A stretch of 64,000 nucleotides of DNA from Carettochelys insculpta (lineage: Eukaryota > Chordata > Testudines > Carettochelyidae): contig NC_134138.1 of assembly GCF_033958435.1 (NCBI RefSeq), positions 188,701,298 to 188,765,297 on the forward strand, written 5' to 3'. This document shows, one piece after another, positions 1-11,652 of the stretch. A model generated the notes under the pieces. The model did not search any database and was not told the DNA's origin. It was given only the letters and a program-made list of their open reading frames with translations. A program made the position numbers and the translations under genes. Position 1 is the first letter of the stretch. Every line of letters begins with the position of its first letter.

Positions 1-1355
1 AAGCTGTAATGCTAAAAATTAAACCATCCACACTCAAACAGGACACAACATTATGTATCTATACTATTAAAGGAAAGCTGCCTGTCCATGGTCACTCCCA
101 CTGTGCATGCATACCCCTCCTTAGTGGGAAAAGCACATGGTGGCAGGTCTAGTGGTTTCACCTGGCCTTGGCTGCTCTGACAGGCCCAAGCACCCTCCCC
201 CCAGCCCTGCCCTGTTGCCAACATTGATTTTAGAACAGGCCAGGGGAGATTGGGAAAAGGCACAGTACTTCAACTGTAGCTGCCACAAGGGGCAGACCCT
301 GCTAGTTATAAGTTGCCAAGAACATCAGAAGCACAGTGGCTGCCTTTTAGCTCATGCCAGAGAGCACATGGCTTTAGCCCCTAAAAAGGACAGGTTTATT
401 TGCTCCTGCCAAGGACTGATCCATCAGTAGTTCAAGTGCATAGGTAGGGGAAGCACCCAGGCAGAGCTGCTGCAATAGCATGTAGGATTACATATTATTT
501 ACCCAAAGGGAATATTTAAGATTCTCTGCTTCGAGCACGAGTTAGGCAAAAAACTCCTACCTTAAATGCTCTAGTAGGGAGGTCAGAGACAGCAAAGTTA
601 CCGAGCTCAAAGTGCATGTGTAGTGACAATGTTGACATGTCTGAAATGTTTAAGTTCTTGTTATCCTAAAAACTAAACACTCTGCCAAGGTGACGTACAC
701 CCAAATTCAGAGTTAATATTCTGGATTTGAGACTGAGTAGCAGCAGCAGCAGCACAACAGTTGCAGTTCTTGTCCATTTAAAAAAAAAAAAAAAAACCAA
801 CACAACACACACACCTAGAATGAAAGGGATCACTCAACTAATAGACCAGTATGTGCTCGATCCTGAGAGCACTGCACTCTGTCAGGTTATCATTACCTAA
901 CCCTACTGAGTGGATATCAAGTTTTTTGGTTTTTGTTTTTTTTTTTCTTGTTTTTTTTTTTTTTTTAAAATGGTATATTAAATTCTTTGGTTTGGGAGCT
1001 GGAAAAACCCAACTTCAGAATTCAGGTATTTGTAATTAGTATTTGAGGATAAGTCCTCTAACCATCCTAAATATACTTTTCCTACCTGACAGAGGATTTC
1101 AAGGAAAGCCAAGAGTAGACTCTTAAGTTTGGTAAGTTTTCCTCACGGTTTTAGTCTCTGAAGAGACAATTTAGGCTAACTGCAGTCTTGACCTCTGAAA
1201 AGCAGCATCAAAATTAATATTACATACATACAATTTGCAGTTAGCACAGAATTTAGAACAAGATAGTAAGGTAAGCAATTGCACTAACTAGCCTACATGG
1301 TTTACTAATACAGACAACCCTTCCCCACCTTGTTTGTTCTTCAGTAAAGAAACAT
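1..1355. other. Intergenic or flanking DNA downstream of BUC, no gene seen
   Basis: No convincing exon is seen on either strand. It holds an A-run at about 779-796, T-rich stretches at about 921-967 and a short AGC run near 740. Confidence 0.6.
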
Positions 1356-1373
1356 CAGTGCAATTCTGTTAGT

Positions 1374-1379
1374 TTTATT
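1374..1379 (-). terminator. Candidate BUC polyadenylation signal AATAAA
   Basis: On the minus strand GCAATAAAAC lies about 250 nt after the proposed BUC stop. It would give a short 3' UTR consistent with the terminal exon model. Assigned by position and hexamer only. Confidence 0.45.
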
Positions 1380-1625
1380 GCTTATAAGCCACATGTAAAC
1401 ATTGTACAGTGCTTTATTTCAAGTGTTCCTTTCATCAGGAGTTTGTGTGTATTTCAATTCTTTAGTGTTATTTCTTACCCTTTAATCTGTACATAGCATA
1501 GAAAGATAGTCACACCAAAAAAAGTCTAGTCATGGAATGATTTTAAGAGACATGCAGCTTCAGTTCGTGTGTGTTCTGCCCCCAGCATTTGTAGTATCAG
1601 ATTTCCCCTTTGCATAGGCAGTAGA

Positions 1626-1663
1626 TCATCTTCTTTTGTACAGAGATCTCTTTGATCCACACC
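1626..1663 (-). CDS. BUC: BUC terminal coding exon (tentative) ending in SLYKRR-stop
   Basis: An acceptor ATATGTAG at 1664 opens a short frame in the required phase, encoding CGSKRSLYKRR then TGA at 1628-1626. The basic ending suits the preceding KR-rich exon. The 38-nt coding part is too short to prove by eye. Confidence 0.5.
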
Positions 1664-4600
1664 CTACATATTAAAAAATAAATTCAGATATTCTCTATTG
1701 ATTATTGTAAATTCTTTTTAAATAGACAACTAGCAATTTTGAAACATACTGAGGATACCCAACACCCACAAAACACTGGAGATCTAGATTCTGCAGCAGA
1801 TGCTGGATTGTACAGCACTAATACAAAAGATCAAAAAGGGGATGTTTCTTAAATTTGGTTTGTTGAATATTTAATCAGTTAATATAAAATTGTTTGAATT
1901 ACTGGCTTGATGAGTCCCCCCCTTCTTTTGGGGTGTCTCAGACAGATGCATTGCAAAACCTGAAGGCAAGTTGGAACCACAGGCCATTTTTGGCAGTAGT
2001 TGGGAAACACAGGCGGTAGTTAGAATATTCAGTTAATTTCTACATTCCAACCAAGTTTCATTACTATGCACATCTTAAGTCAGTCTGCCTTTGGGACAAA
2101 CAATTTGATTAGCTTAGGCACTTGCGCACCTCTGAGCCATTGTTTCAGGCAGTATATACTCAGGCACGCTAGTTTATACTGTTCATTTTAGGAGAGATTA
2201 TTGTGGAAGACTAGTTTCAGGTATGTGTGGGGAAGTATGGGGTAGTTTTTCTTCATGCTATTACCCACACGTGAAAAGTTTTCTTCCTCCACTGGGGGGG
2301 GGAAGAGAACCAGCTATGCTCTCCTCCACCAAATGGCCCATAGCTCAAAGACATGAGGCTCTTATCTTCCAACAGCAATGAACCTCCACTCAACTCACAT
2401 TAGAGCATATGAAATACTGTAAAACTGAAGACCTCAGCATTAAGACATGCCAACTTCATTGTTGAGTCACTTGAGTTTTACATCTCTATTTTGTCTTCCA
2501 AAGATCAGAATCACTGCTTCAAGTGCACAGAAAGCCCAAACTATAGTACTATTCGTGTGATATGAAAGACCAGCTATTATTTAAACAAAAAAATTCAGAA
2601 GCCTAAAGTTTAAAGGCTAGAAAGACACTATAGTACAGAGTGACAGGGTCAAAAAGTTATGGCCAAAGCGCATAAAGGTGCGTCTAATTAGGTACTCAAG
2701 TTTTGAATGCCAATAATCCAAGAGAGCATGCCCTCCCCTCAAGATTAAAAAGTTACTTCTAGAACAGTTTTTATGACACTTAAGAGCATGCCAACCTTTG
2801 TGTGCACTGGCTTTTGGCACTTCCCACACTTCGACGTCTTCTGCCTCACATCTTGAGTCTCTACGTTTGTAAGGGGGTTTGCTGATCCTTTTCCTCTTTG
2901 ATTTAGCCAAAAATAGATTGCCTGAATGAAAAAATAAAAGATTACCATTACTTTTTCCAATCAATTCAGAATACTTACTTTTATTAAGACAGGATGCCAC
3001 TTAGTACAATAGTACTTAATAAACTCCACTCATTACTGAAGGAAGTGCTCTCTTCCTTCCCAAAACACTCTTCACAAGTCTTTCCAACTAGGGTGGATTA
3101 AACAGATTTTTACAGAACACTGGGTATAGCTGTATCTATATAGGCTAACATGAGAATTCATAGGTCAAGTGTAATACACTGTGGCAGAGGTTGAAGAGTT
3201 GCCTAGCTAGATCAGGTTTGAGTACTTTAATAACTAAGTACTTTGCAGTATCAATGCAGACTTGTCTACAAGGCATCACTTCTTGCCATACTGAGACATG
3301 GCTACTGCAAGAAGTCTAAAGTAACTCTCCCAAAAAAGTTGGTTCTGTCCCCAGCTCCATGCAGACTTACTCCCACAGAAGTCAGATTTATGGATCTAAG
3401 CCACACCATGGAGTAGCAAGAACACAACCAAACTTATTTCCTTCAAAGCAATACAGGTTTAACCTCTCTAATCTTATACCTTTGGGACCTGAGCAGTGCC
3501 AGACAAGAGATTCACTGTACTATTGGAGGTCAGTGTTGCCTAGCAGCATTACCAACACATCCACTGCTTACCAGGCTCTTAGAAGACATTTCAGGGTAAA
3601 TTACGGATCGTTAACAGCACAGGACAGAGCCAGGACTGGTGGCTGTGAACAAGCTTATGGGACCGTGGGAAACCTGGCCACACTCAAGTGGCTGTTAATC
3701 ATTCCTAATCTAGCATGATCTTTAGTTAGTTGGACAAGAGAGTTCCAGATGAGATTTACCTGTAGTTAAAAATCCCACCAAAATAGCAAAGTATGCATCT
3801 GAAGAGTTCCACCCCCACCTGAATATTTTGATAAAGAGCAGCTCAGGTTTGACAAGAAGTCAGCTGTACCTTGTTCTTTGCTTTTGGCTGGGGGCGATAG
3901 ACTACCACGTATCAGGTTGGCAAACTTGGGTTTAGCACCACTTCTAATCCAGTACTCATCAGCTGTCAGCCCCATGTTTTCCTTTAATAACCTTACTAAT
4001 TAAGACATAAGAATATAAATAAGTGTCTATTTTAAAGATTACCATACTGACATACCACTGTAGTTGACCTACAGGAGAGGCAAAATGAACAGCTCACCAA
4101 GGCAAGTATTTGAAGTCAGCTACCTGCTGTGAGAATTACTTTAAAAAAATCTAAATATTAATTTAGCAAATAAACACCAGTTACTTTTGTTAATGTTGCT
4201 CACTAGATTCAATATGCAGATTTATAATATTATACTTTTATGTATAACTAGATTTGACAAATCTTGTGAAAGGAGAGCAATCCTCACAGGGAAGCAATTA
4301 CTACTTGGTTATGTTAGTATATCATGGCCATTTATGGTAGTACTTTTACAAAAAAACCCCACACACACGAGCATAACTAGTGCAATCAATAGCCCGAAAT
4401 AAGATGCTGTGATTGTAGCTAGCTAGCGATCATTTTTCCTTCACTTGTCTGTTTCCACCTGAAGAAAGATATCCTCTCCCAGGCTAAGGGTTAACAAGTC
4501 ATAACTCAGTTTATAATCTGCTAGAACTATTTAGTTGCCTTCAACAGATTAGAGATTTTAAAAGGAACCAGCAGGCTACCTGAAGTGTCAGTATTTTGGC

Positions 4601-7600
4601 TCTCCTGCATAGGTCCACTAGTTATAGGCAAGCTCGGTAGTTATTGAAGCATTTGGTCCAGCCAGCATAACAGAGGTTGGCTGGGCTGGGCCCAACTTGA
4701 GTTGCACTGTAAATGTGTACCAGGCTATACCACTCACTGACACTTAGCCTGACCATCCTCCACTCTAAGGCTGTGTTTACACTAGAAGGTTTACAAAAAA
4801 GTTGACAAAACCCCATGGAACATCCACGTTCTCAAGGCACTCTCTTGCCGGGAAAATTGACAGAACACTACTTTTGTTGACAGCATTCTGCCACTACCCC
4901 ATGAGGCAGGATGCCTCTGTCAACAGATAACCAGTCTGGATGTTTTGGGGGCCTTCTGTCAATAGACATTGCTTCCAGGACACCTGGCAGCCCTGTCTAC
5001 TGTGCTTTCAGTTGGCCATTTTGCTGACAGTGGCTGGGCAGTCCAGTTGCTCTATTGACAGCACGGATCGCTGTTTTGATCTGGTTGGCTGTCTAGCCAC
5101 GATCTGTTGAAAGATATCTTCCAACAAACCTTCTGTCTCAAAAGAAGTTCCTGTTGACAACGCTCTAGCGATCAGAGGAACAACTGGGCCTAAGTTTGGG
5201 GTGGTGGGAGAGGCAGCATGCTGTTATAAATACATCAGCTGGTAAGAAATTTCCCCCACTATAACAGAGCCTATTTTTTAAATATGGGCATCTGGTAGGT
5301 TAGAAAGTTTGTTACAGGTCTGTTGCACAAAGACATTAAGTTTTCAAGATGTTGTTATTTCGACAGCGGCAAACAAGTATTTCAATAAACAAGTACATTT
5401 GCACATTTTAACCTCCAAGCCAAAAGGATGAATAAGGAGCAACCCAGTGTAGTTTTCTAGTTGACATCACCACAAACTCACACTTGGGGTCACCCCCCCC
5501 ATATTTAGCCATCATCAAAAGTTTACTGTCTATACACCAGGCCCCAAGAAAGTAGTTTCACTACAGTTCCTTACTTAAGAGGCAGAAGTGCCAAAGTTGA
5601 GAAAATGCTGTAGTTTTTTTTGTTTTTTTTTTAAGCCTAACACTTATAGTATATGCTACACAGCATTCCAAGTTATGAACCAAACACCACTTTCATCTCA
5701 GTCATTAACTCACCTCTTGAAGGCTTCAGTGAAGTTCCCTTGTGGTCAGAGCCCTTTTGTTTTGACATAAGCCTCTTTTTTCCATAGTACCCAGTCTCAT
5801 CCTGTTCCTTCTCCCTGGATTTATAAGCCAGGCCAGTGCTTTCAATGAAGCCACTCTTTATTTTTTCCCCAGCAGGCAAGGTAATCAACTGAGCTGGTAT
5901 AGTATTTTTAAGTGGTTTCCAAAACACCCGCTGGCCAATCTGTTGATAGAAGCCATGTTTATCAGGAATCCAGGGTCCACATGGAAGGGCCTCTTGAAGG
6001 AAATAGTCAACTTCATCTGGATCATCATCATCGTCATCGTCTTCATCATCACCCTCTTCTTCTGCCACCAAGTATTCTTCAGAGTCTTCAGCCTCTGACA
6101 GAGACAAACTCTTAGCAGCTTTTTTCTTTAGGGAGTAGATTTTCTTTTGACTAGAAGATCTAGGGAGGACTCCTATACTTCCACCTCTGCTGGCCAGCCT
6201 TTTAACCTTCACTTTTGAACAGCTTTTGAAGCTCTGGCTGTTGGCAACATTGTTCTGCTCCTTTCTCACTACTTCATCCTCATTAACAGAGCCACCACTT
6301 TCAATTTTCTCTCTCTCCAAGCCCTGTGCATTTTTTTGCAAGTCATACATGCTCTTCTTAAGCACATAGTCAGGGACAAAATAAGACACTGGCACATCAT
6401 CAACTGATGATTCTTCATCTTTAGAAGACATTTCATCAGAAGACAGACTGAGTACACTTTGACGTTTCCTTTGCGACATACACATATCATAGTTGCAGTT
6501 AGTGTCCATGGCATCCACACAAGCTAGCCAGCTGTCAGAAGGAACATACTTCTCAACAGATTCATCACACCATAAGCTTTTATCCAATGTTATCTGACTT
6601 TCATTTGTTGTACTGTGGCTTTGATTTGCCTTTTTCTGCTGTAGACTTGAGTCATTTGTTATTTCTGTACTGGATGGAAATAATTGTGCTTGATGAACAA
6701 GATTAGACTCCTCTTCAGAAGTTTTTGAAGCAGGTCTTTTCAAACTAGCTCTTTTAAAGAGTGTGTCATGTCTTGCCACTAGCTGATCATTACTAACAGT
6801 TCTGGCCAGCTCAGCAATTTGCATTGCCCTGGCTTCATCCAGTGGTGATTTTGTCCTTTGGCTTGCATATCCCTGCTTTTGTGCATCAAGTTTTGTTTCA
6901 TTATTTTGGACCTCTTTTTCATGCCCTTCTTCACCACTACGCTTAAAAGAAAGAGCAGTTTTTCGCTCATCTGAATAAGCTGCACATGAAGGGGAGGAAT
7001 TAACGTCATGAGGGCTATATATTACCCCTTCACAAGAGCTAACAGAAAACAAGTCACGTTGCACAATATTCTCAGGGACTGTTTTACTGCTTGCTGCATC
7101 ATACAGTGGAATGGTTTCTTTAAAGGACTTCCATAGCTGAATTGCAGGTGAGCCATTTCCATACTCTATTCTGACCTCTTCTTTTTCAAAAGCATAGCTT
7201 CCTGAAGGAAGGTTTCTATATTGTGCAGAGCTAGAGGAACCCTTGTTTTGAAAGTCTCTTTCTGCCACAAGAGGAGATCCAGATGAATCTTGTTTCACTG
7301 AAGTATTCTCAGTTTTTATACTAATACCAGAAGAAACACAAGCCTTATTTCCTGCTTCACAGCCTTTCGTTTCTGTACGGAGATCCTGATGCTTTTTTGT
7401 TTTGTTTTCAGGCTGTCTAGGATCAGTCTGTGTTTCTTTGGTCACTGTTTTTTTCCCAGGGCTACTATAGTGCCTAAACCGTGTTGCATGATAAAACAGA
7501 GGGGACGGTGGGGGAACATTAAAATAAGGTCTTCTGTTAACTCTCGTGTGCATGGGATGTTGTGGGACAAAATATCCAGGGTACTCATGCAGTGCAACAG

Positions 7601-9907
7601 AATAAAATGGAAAATATGGATTTCCACTTCTGAAACCTAGAAATATTGAAGACAAAGACTGAAAAATAGGTATTTATCCATATAAATAGCACTGTCTTCT
7701 GAAATAAAACCTGTAATTCAGGCTTAATTAGGTATACAGGAGTACTCCATACCAGCAGTCTATCTAGTCAAATAGCCTACCTCCAACACTGGCCAGCACC
7801 AAACACAGAAGAGGAAAGTTCAAGAACCCCGTAGGCTGACAATTACGGTAAGGTCTCAGAGTAGGGGAACTCAGACTACACGACCTCGCTGTTACGTGTC
7901 CGACCCCGATTCCTATTGTAAACCGTGTACCATGATTTCCAGTCCTGCTTAAGTGGCTCCCCCTGCCCCGACTTAACCTCCCTCAGCTCCGCATGGTCCC
8001 AGAGCAGCGCCACTCACCACCCACACGCGGCTTACCACCACTGTCGCATGGCTCCAGCTTATCCCACCCCCCCCAGTCCGGTTTGAACTGCCAGGAAGCA
8101 GCTCGGATTCAAGCCGCGACCCCGCGCAGCTCCAGTATAAACCACCACCGCCGGCTCCCTCCCCCTACGGCCCCGGTGCCACCTTCCCCCTCTCCCCACG
8201 CCTCACAAGCCACTCCCTTGCCCCGCTGCGAACCCTCCCCGGGCTCACACGCCGCTCGCTCACCTCCCCCTCCAACCCCCCTGCCAACTCAAAAGCCGCC
8301 TGCCTGCCTCCCCAGCCCCGCGGCTCTAGTGCAACCCCTCGGCTCACAAGCCGCCCGCCCCGGCCCCCCCGCCCCCACTGCCACCTCACCACCCACCACG
8401 GCTCTGGCTCAACTCCCCACCGGCTCTCAACTCTACCTCAACCCCCTGCAGCCCGGGGAAGAAGCTGGACCCCCACTTACGGGAAATCCGCGTTACGCGA
8501 GGACACATGGAAGGGAGCCCTGGCATACTCTGAGACCTTACTGTACGTAGATGCATGTTATCTTGGTACACTTCTAATTAGTTTGAACTATGCCATGAAG
8601 CAGTACATGGTTAGTTTGCCATCCAAACTGCTGGAGCTTTTAACTACAGTTCAGAGAGGAGACCGTTAGTCTGATTCATCAAACACTAGGAGTCCACTGT
8701 CACCTTGCAGACTATACTTATTAGGGCTAATTTGTTACTCTATGGTTCCACCAGACAGCTTGCTTTATCCAAGTTATTTTTCTAATGCCTTACAGCCAGC
8801 CCTATCAAAAGATAGAAATTTAATATCCCCACTGCTCAATGAACCCTGTGCTTTTACAAAAGCAAACTGGATATTAAAAAACCCATATTTAAGAAGCCTC
8901 CATATGGGTTCCCCCCACCCATCCCTAGTGGTTATAGTCATAAGGCAATGGGCATGTGGAGAATTTTGGTATACATTTCAATTACACATTTGCAGTTTCT
9001 CCTGAGCCTCAAGTGATCCTAGAAGCTATTAGAGGAAAAAAAAATCAATATGTATGTTACTGCACATCAGCAGTACAATGACAAAGCAGTAGTTTACTAT
9101 GTAACTTGGAAGCCACTCCCTGACAATGCTCAGCTGAAATTTTCCTCCTTTTAATCTCCAACACCCCAGGCTCTGGAATGGAGCCTCTTAACAGGCACTA
9201 TAGTGGGAGAAGGGTCCCAAACACGAAACTGGAAGCTCACTGACAGTTTCATTTCAGCTTTGTTACATTTTTCTTATGAGACCTTGGGCAAGTCAGTCTG
9301 TTCATCAATGCCCATTTCTACATAAACTGTAGATAAGAGGCAGCTTTCACACATGCCTACTCAATATTTGTTAAGGTTTCAAAGTCAACACTGACTTGAA
9401 GGTCTGATTCATACCAATGTTTGCCAGGCTTTATATTCCTCATAGGTAAATAACATAGTACTGATCCCCATTACAAGTGTGCTTTCCTATTACTACAAGT
9501 TGCAGAAACTACCTGCTTCCATTTACCAAGTTCTTCTTGTCCATTTCATTTGGAGTTGTGCCATTCATGAAATGGACATCAAAATCCCCAATTTATAATA
9601 CAGCTGCACAAATAGGAGAAGAGAAACACCTTCAGTTTACACAAATTTTAGCCTCCTTGACATTGGGGGAAAAACAGTTAACAAAAATTAGTATTCCAGT
9701 CACTCAGGAAGTACTTTGCAAACATGTCTTCCTGACTTGGCTTTATCTTGCCTTACCTGGTGCAGGTACATAGTATGGATTATATACAGGACTGAGGTAC
9801 CATGGATTTGGGTAAGGATGTTGTGCTGTTGGCTGTGCATAAAAAAAAGGTCTTGTGTGGTTTGTAGAATATGGGCCATTTTCTGAAGCTGGTGCTGCAG
9901 TGTTCAT
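1626..9907 (-). CDS. BUC: Bucky ball / Velo1 homologue, germ-plasm (Balbiani body) organiser, 5 coding exons
   Basis: Model: join(9757..9907, 5714..7636, 3819..3995, 2796..2921, 1626..1663) on the minus strand, 2415 nt, 804 residues. Every junction has GT-AG borders and compatible phase. The N-terminus carries the Buc-Velo (BUVE) prion-like signature: HTRPFFYAQP at residues 17-26, an aromatic and proline-rich stretch, then YPGYFVPQHPM at about 69-79 and RVNRRPYFN at about 82-90. Next come a long Ser/Thr/Glu-rich disordered region, an Asp/Glu run near residues 570-595, a conserved-looking segment with WIPDKHGFYQQ and RVFWKPL, and a basic tail (KSKRKR, KRRDSR). In fish and frog, Buc/Velo1 self-assembles through this N-terminal region and gathers germ-plasm RNA and mitochondria in the oocyte Balbiani body. 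No frameshift or in-frame stop occurs in the model, so the gene looks functional. The first two exons are secure; the last exon is the least certain. The identity call rests on the BUVE motif. Confidence 0.85.
1664..2795 (-). other. BUC last intron (model-dependent)
   Basis: Intron between proposed exons 4 and 5. If the exon 4 donor is not used, the part below 2617 is 3' UTR or flank. No recognisable repeat apart from a G run near 2294. Confidence 0.5.
2796..2921 (-). CDS. BUC: BUC coding exon 4 (basic segment, probable)
   Basis: The acceptor TTTTTTCATTCAG is strong. The frame joins a split Gly codon to NLFLAKSKRKRISKPPYKRR, then an acidic stretch (CEAEDVEVWEV). The predicted donor AAAG/GTTGGC is weak. 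If unused, the frame runs on to a stop at 2617, giving a different C-terminus. Confidence 0.65.
3454..3762. mobile_element. TA-flanked pogo-like MITE in a BUC intron
   Basis: The left end is TA/CAGGTTTAACCTCTCTAATC and the right end is GAGATTTACCTG/TA, whose reverse complement starts CAGGTAAATCTC. Both ends are bordered by TA, the expected target duplication of Tc1/mariner/pogo elements. It is non-coding. Confidence 0.7.
3819..3995 (-). CDS. BUC: BUC coding exon 3 (probable)
   Basis: The acceptor follows a T-rich tract (CTTAATTAG) at 3996 and the donor CAG/GTGGGG is at 3819, giving 58 codons in phase with both neighbours. It encodes ADEYWIRSGAKPKF and a Ser-rich end. A second acceptor, 13 nt further into the exon, would be out of phase with exon 2, which favours this one. 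Confidence 0.7.
4769..5190. mobile_element. GGCTGTGT-type MITE with TAA duplication, in a BUC intron
   Basis: The left end GGCTGTGTTTACACTAGA is preceded by TAA. The right end GGGCC is followed by TAA. The interior repeats CTGTTGACA / TGTCAACAG words in both orientations, as in the copy at 24.4 kb. No coding frame. Confidence 0.6.
5714..7636 (-). CDS. BUC: BUC coding exon 2 (main exon)
   Basis: The acceptor TTTCTAG precedes G-T-TTC at 7636 and joins the split Gly codon 51 to FRSGNPYFPFY. It has 640 full codons without a stop and a donor AGAG/GTGAGT at 5714. It carries the second half of the BUVE region, the Ser/Thr-rich middle, the acidic run encoded by (GAT/GAC)n at about 6015-6055, and the WIPDKHGFYQQ segment. 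The open frame continues a little beyond both splice sites. Confidence 0.88.
7846..8543. mobile_element. TA-flanked pogo-like MITE with C-rich core, in BUC intron 1
   Basis: The 18-bp terminal inverted repeats differ at one base: CGGTAAGGTCTCAGAGTA at the left and the complement of CAGTAAGGTCTCAGAGTA at the right, both bordered by TA. The core is a degenerate C-rich repeat (CTCACAAGCCGCC-like units), which produces spurious proline-rich open frames. It lies between BUC exons 1 and 2. Confidence 0.85.
9262..9345 (+). repeat. MIR-like SINE fragment
   Basis: Contains the conserved core word GACCTTGGGCAAGTCA followed by a diverged CTGTTCATCAATGCCCATTTC-like tail, typical of an old MIR/CORE-SINE 3' half. 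Confidence 0.6.
9757..9907 (-). CDS. BUC: BUC coding exon 1 (start codon, BUVE motif first half)
   Basis: The ATG at 9907-9905 has A at -3 (AAAAAATGA). It encodes 50 codons plus one base, including NHTRPFFYAQP and PWYLSPVYNPYYVPAP. The donor after the G at 9757 reads GTAAGG. A pyrimidine-rich acceptor ends at 9916, eight bases before the ATG, so an untranslated exon must lie further upstream. Confidence 0.85.
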
Positions 9908-9915
9908 TTTTTAAG

Positions 9916-11368
9916 CTGAAAGGCAAAAAGGAATTGGGAATAGCCACTTTAAAACCACCAAATGACATCACACACTTCTAGATCAAGTCACAGTATTACA
10001 TGTATGACCAGACTACAGGGTCCAAATTAAAAAGATCTCCATTAGTTTACTGACTATCCAGAAAAAAATTCAACTCACTTTCATTTCTATCACTGTTAGG
10101 GGAGAAGAGCAAAAGCAAAGTAGTTCAGCACTTAGCTATCACCAGACTCACAAGGCAGCCACACAAAGACAATCATTAGATTGATACAAAACAAACTTCA
10201 TACATTTCTCTAGATTCAATTAGAGCAACCTGAAGACCAGAACAAGACTATGACCAACTTTTTTCTCTTTACTAGAGGAGAGAAAGTTAAGCTTTAGTGT
10301 AAGTCATATACCACTAAGCTCCTCTGAAAACCGACACAAAAAGCACCCTAGTGGTCACAACTCAGCTTACAAAGGGGTTAAAAAGGCTTTGTTCTCTTTA
10401 CTAAGAGGAAAGGCAGAAAGTAAGATAGCTAGTATTAGCTATAATAAAATGAGAGAGAGGTAGAAACATATCGTGGGCTGGAGCCTTAGTTAAAAAACTG
10501 ACAAAAATTGAACAAAACCTGATTGGTACACAGCTCACTCTTCAAGAGAAAGAAAAACACTCAAGGCAGAATCCACTTTACTGCAGGTTCCATCTAATAT
10601 AGAGTCTCAACATAAATATTAATTAGCCACAGTGAACCTACATGCTTCCCTTATTGCACCCACTTTTCTAGAGCAGACACCCAAAAGGGTTTGCTTTGAG
10701 AAAAGCAAACCCTACAAAGGTAAACTATTCCTTTCCCATTAAAGTCCACCCAAAACTAAGGTCCATGCTGCTGCTTGAAGCCCAGCAAGAGACTAACCCT
10801 CCCTGCACGTGACCCTGTTTATAGAACACAACTACCACTCTCCCCTCCCTTCCCCACCTGTGGCTCATTTAGTTGTGATGCAGGGACCTTCTCATCAATC
10901 AGTGGAAGTAGTAGCCAATGGAGGGGGCAGGAAGAGCAGCAGTTGTTCCAACCCCTCTCCCCTAAAGCACTTCCATACGCTTTATACTCACTATGTAAAA
11001 TAATTGGGACTCAACTGATGTAGACTGCACGTCAAAACAATGTATGAAATCTTCAGAAAGCACAACATGTTTGTGTTCAAGTGTATTGATTTTACTGGTT
11101 ATTGTTATACTAAAAATAGACTAAGGGTCTTACATGTCAACACAAGGAACATTTGACAGATGATTTTCACATTGCAAGCAAGGAGGAGCATGTCTGCTCC
11201 AACAAAATGTATTTTGACACTTGACTCACATGAAAGTTAATATAAAAAGGACCGGGGTCCAAATCCAGCCATGTGTGTCTAAATTATGTGGCAATTTCAC
11301 CCTCACCTCACGATTTGGGATATCTCAGTAAATCAGAGAGCACCTGTTATTTTTGGCAGGGCCAATGA
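9916..11368. other. BUC upstream region, no coding exon seen
   Basis: This probably holds the first intron and an untranslated exon of BUC, since a splice acceptor directly precedes its coding exon 1. No recognisable gene or repeat was found here. Confidence 0.5.
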
Positions 11369-11652
11369 GGCTACATCTAACATGGCATCCTAAACGCGAA
11401 ACAAGATACACAATTTGCACTATGCAAATTACATATCTTGAGTTTATTTCAAAATAGGCATTTTGGCAGTGCGGAAATAATGCACTCATTTCAAGCATCC
11501 CTTACTCCTCCTGCAATAAATACACGAATCCTGAAATAGCACGCCTGTCATTTTGAAAAATATTTGGAAACAATGGGCACATTTCATAGACACGGAGCAG
11601 CTACTTCCGGATGCTGAGGTATCCGGAAATAGCTCGCCATGTAAACATTGCC
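11369..11652. mobile_element. GGCTACATC-type MITE with TGA duplication
   Basis: The left end is TGA/GGCTACATCTAACATGGC and the right end is GCCATGTAAACATTGCC/TGA. The interior has inverted words such as ATTTCAAAATAGGC and CCGGAAATAGC. A 3-bp duplication matches the other members of this group. Confidence 0.7.

Noticed and set aside
2617..2795. Read-through extension of BUC exon 4 to the stop at 2617
   Set aside because: Kept only as an alternative: the extra residues have no Buc-like character, and splicing to 1663 restores a basic ending in the right phase. The weak donor keeps this open.
3970..3982. Alternative BUC exon 3 start after TTATTAAAG
   Set aside because: Its phase would put exon 3 out of frame with exon 2, and it lacks a pyrimidine tract.
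7993..8550. 185-codon proline-rich open frame
   Set aside because: Lies inside the TA-flanked MITE and reads its C-rich tandem core.
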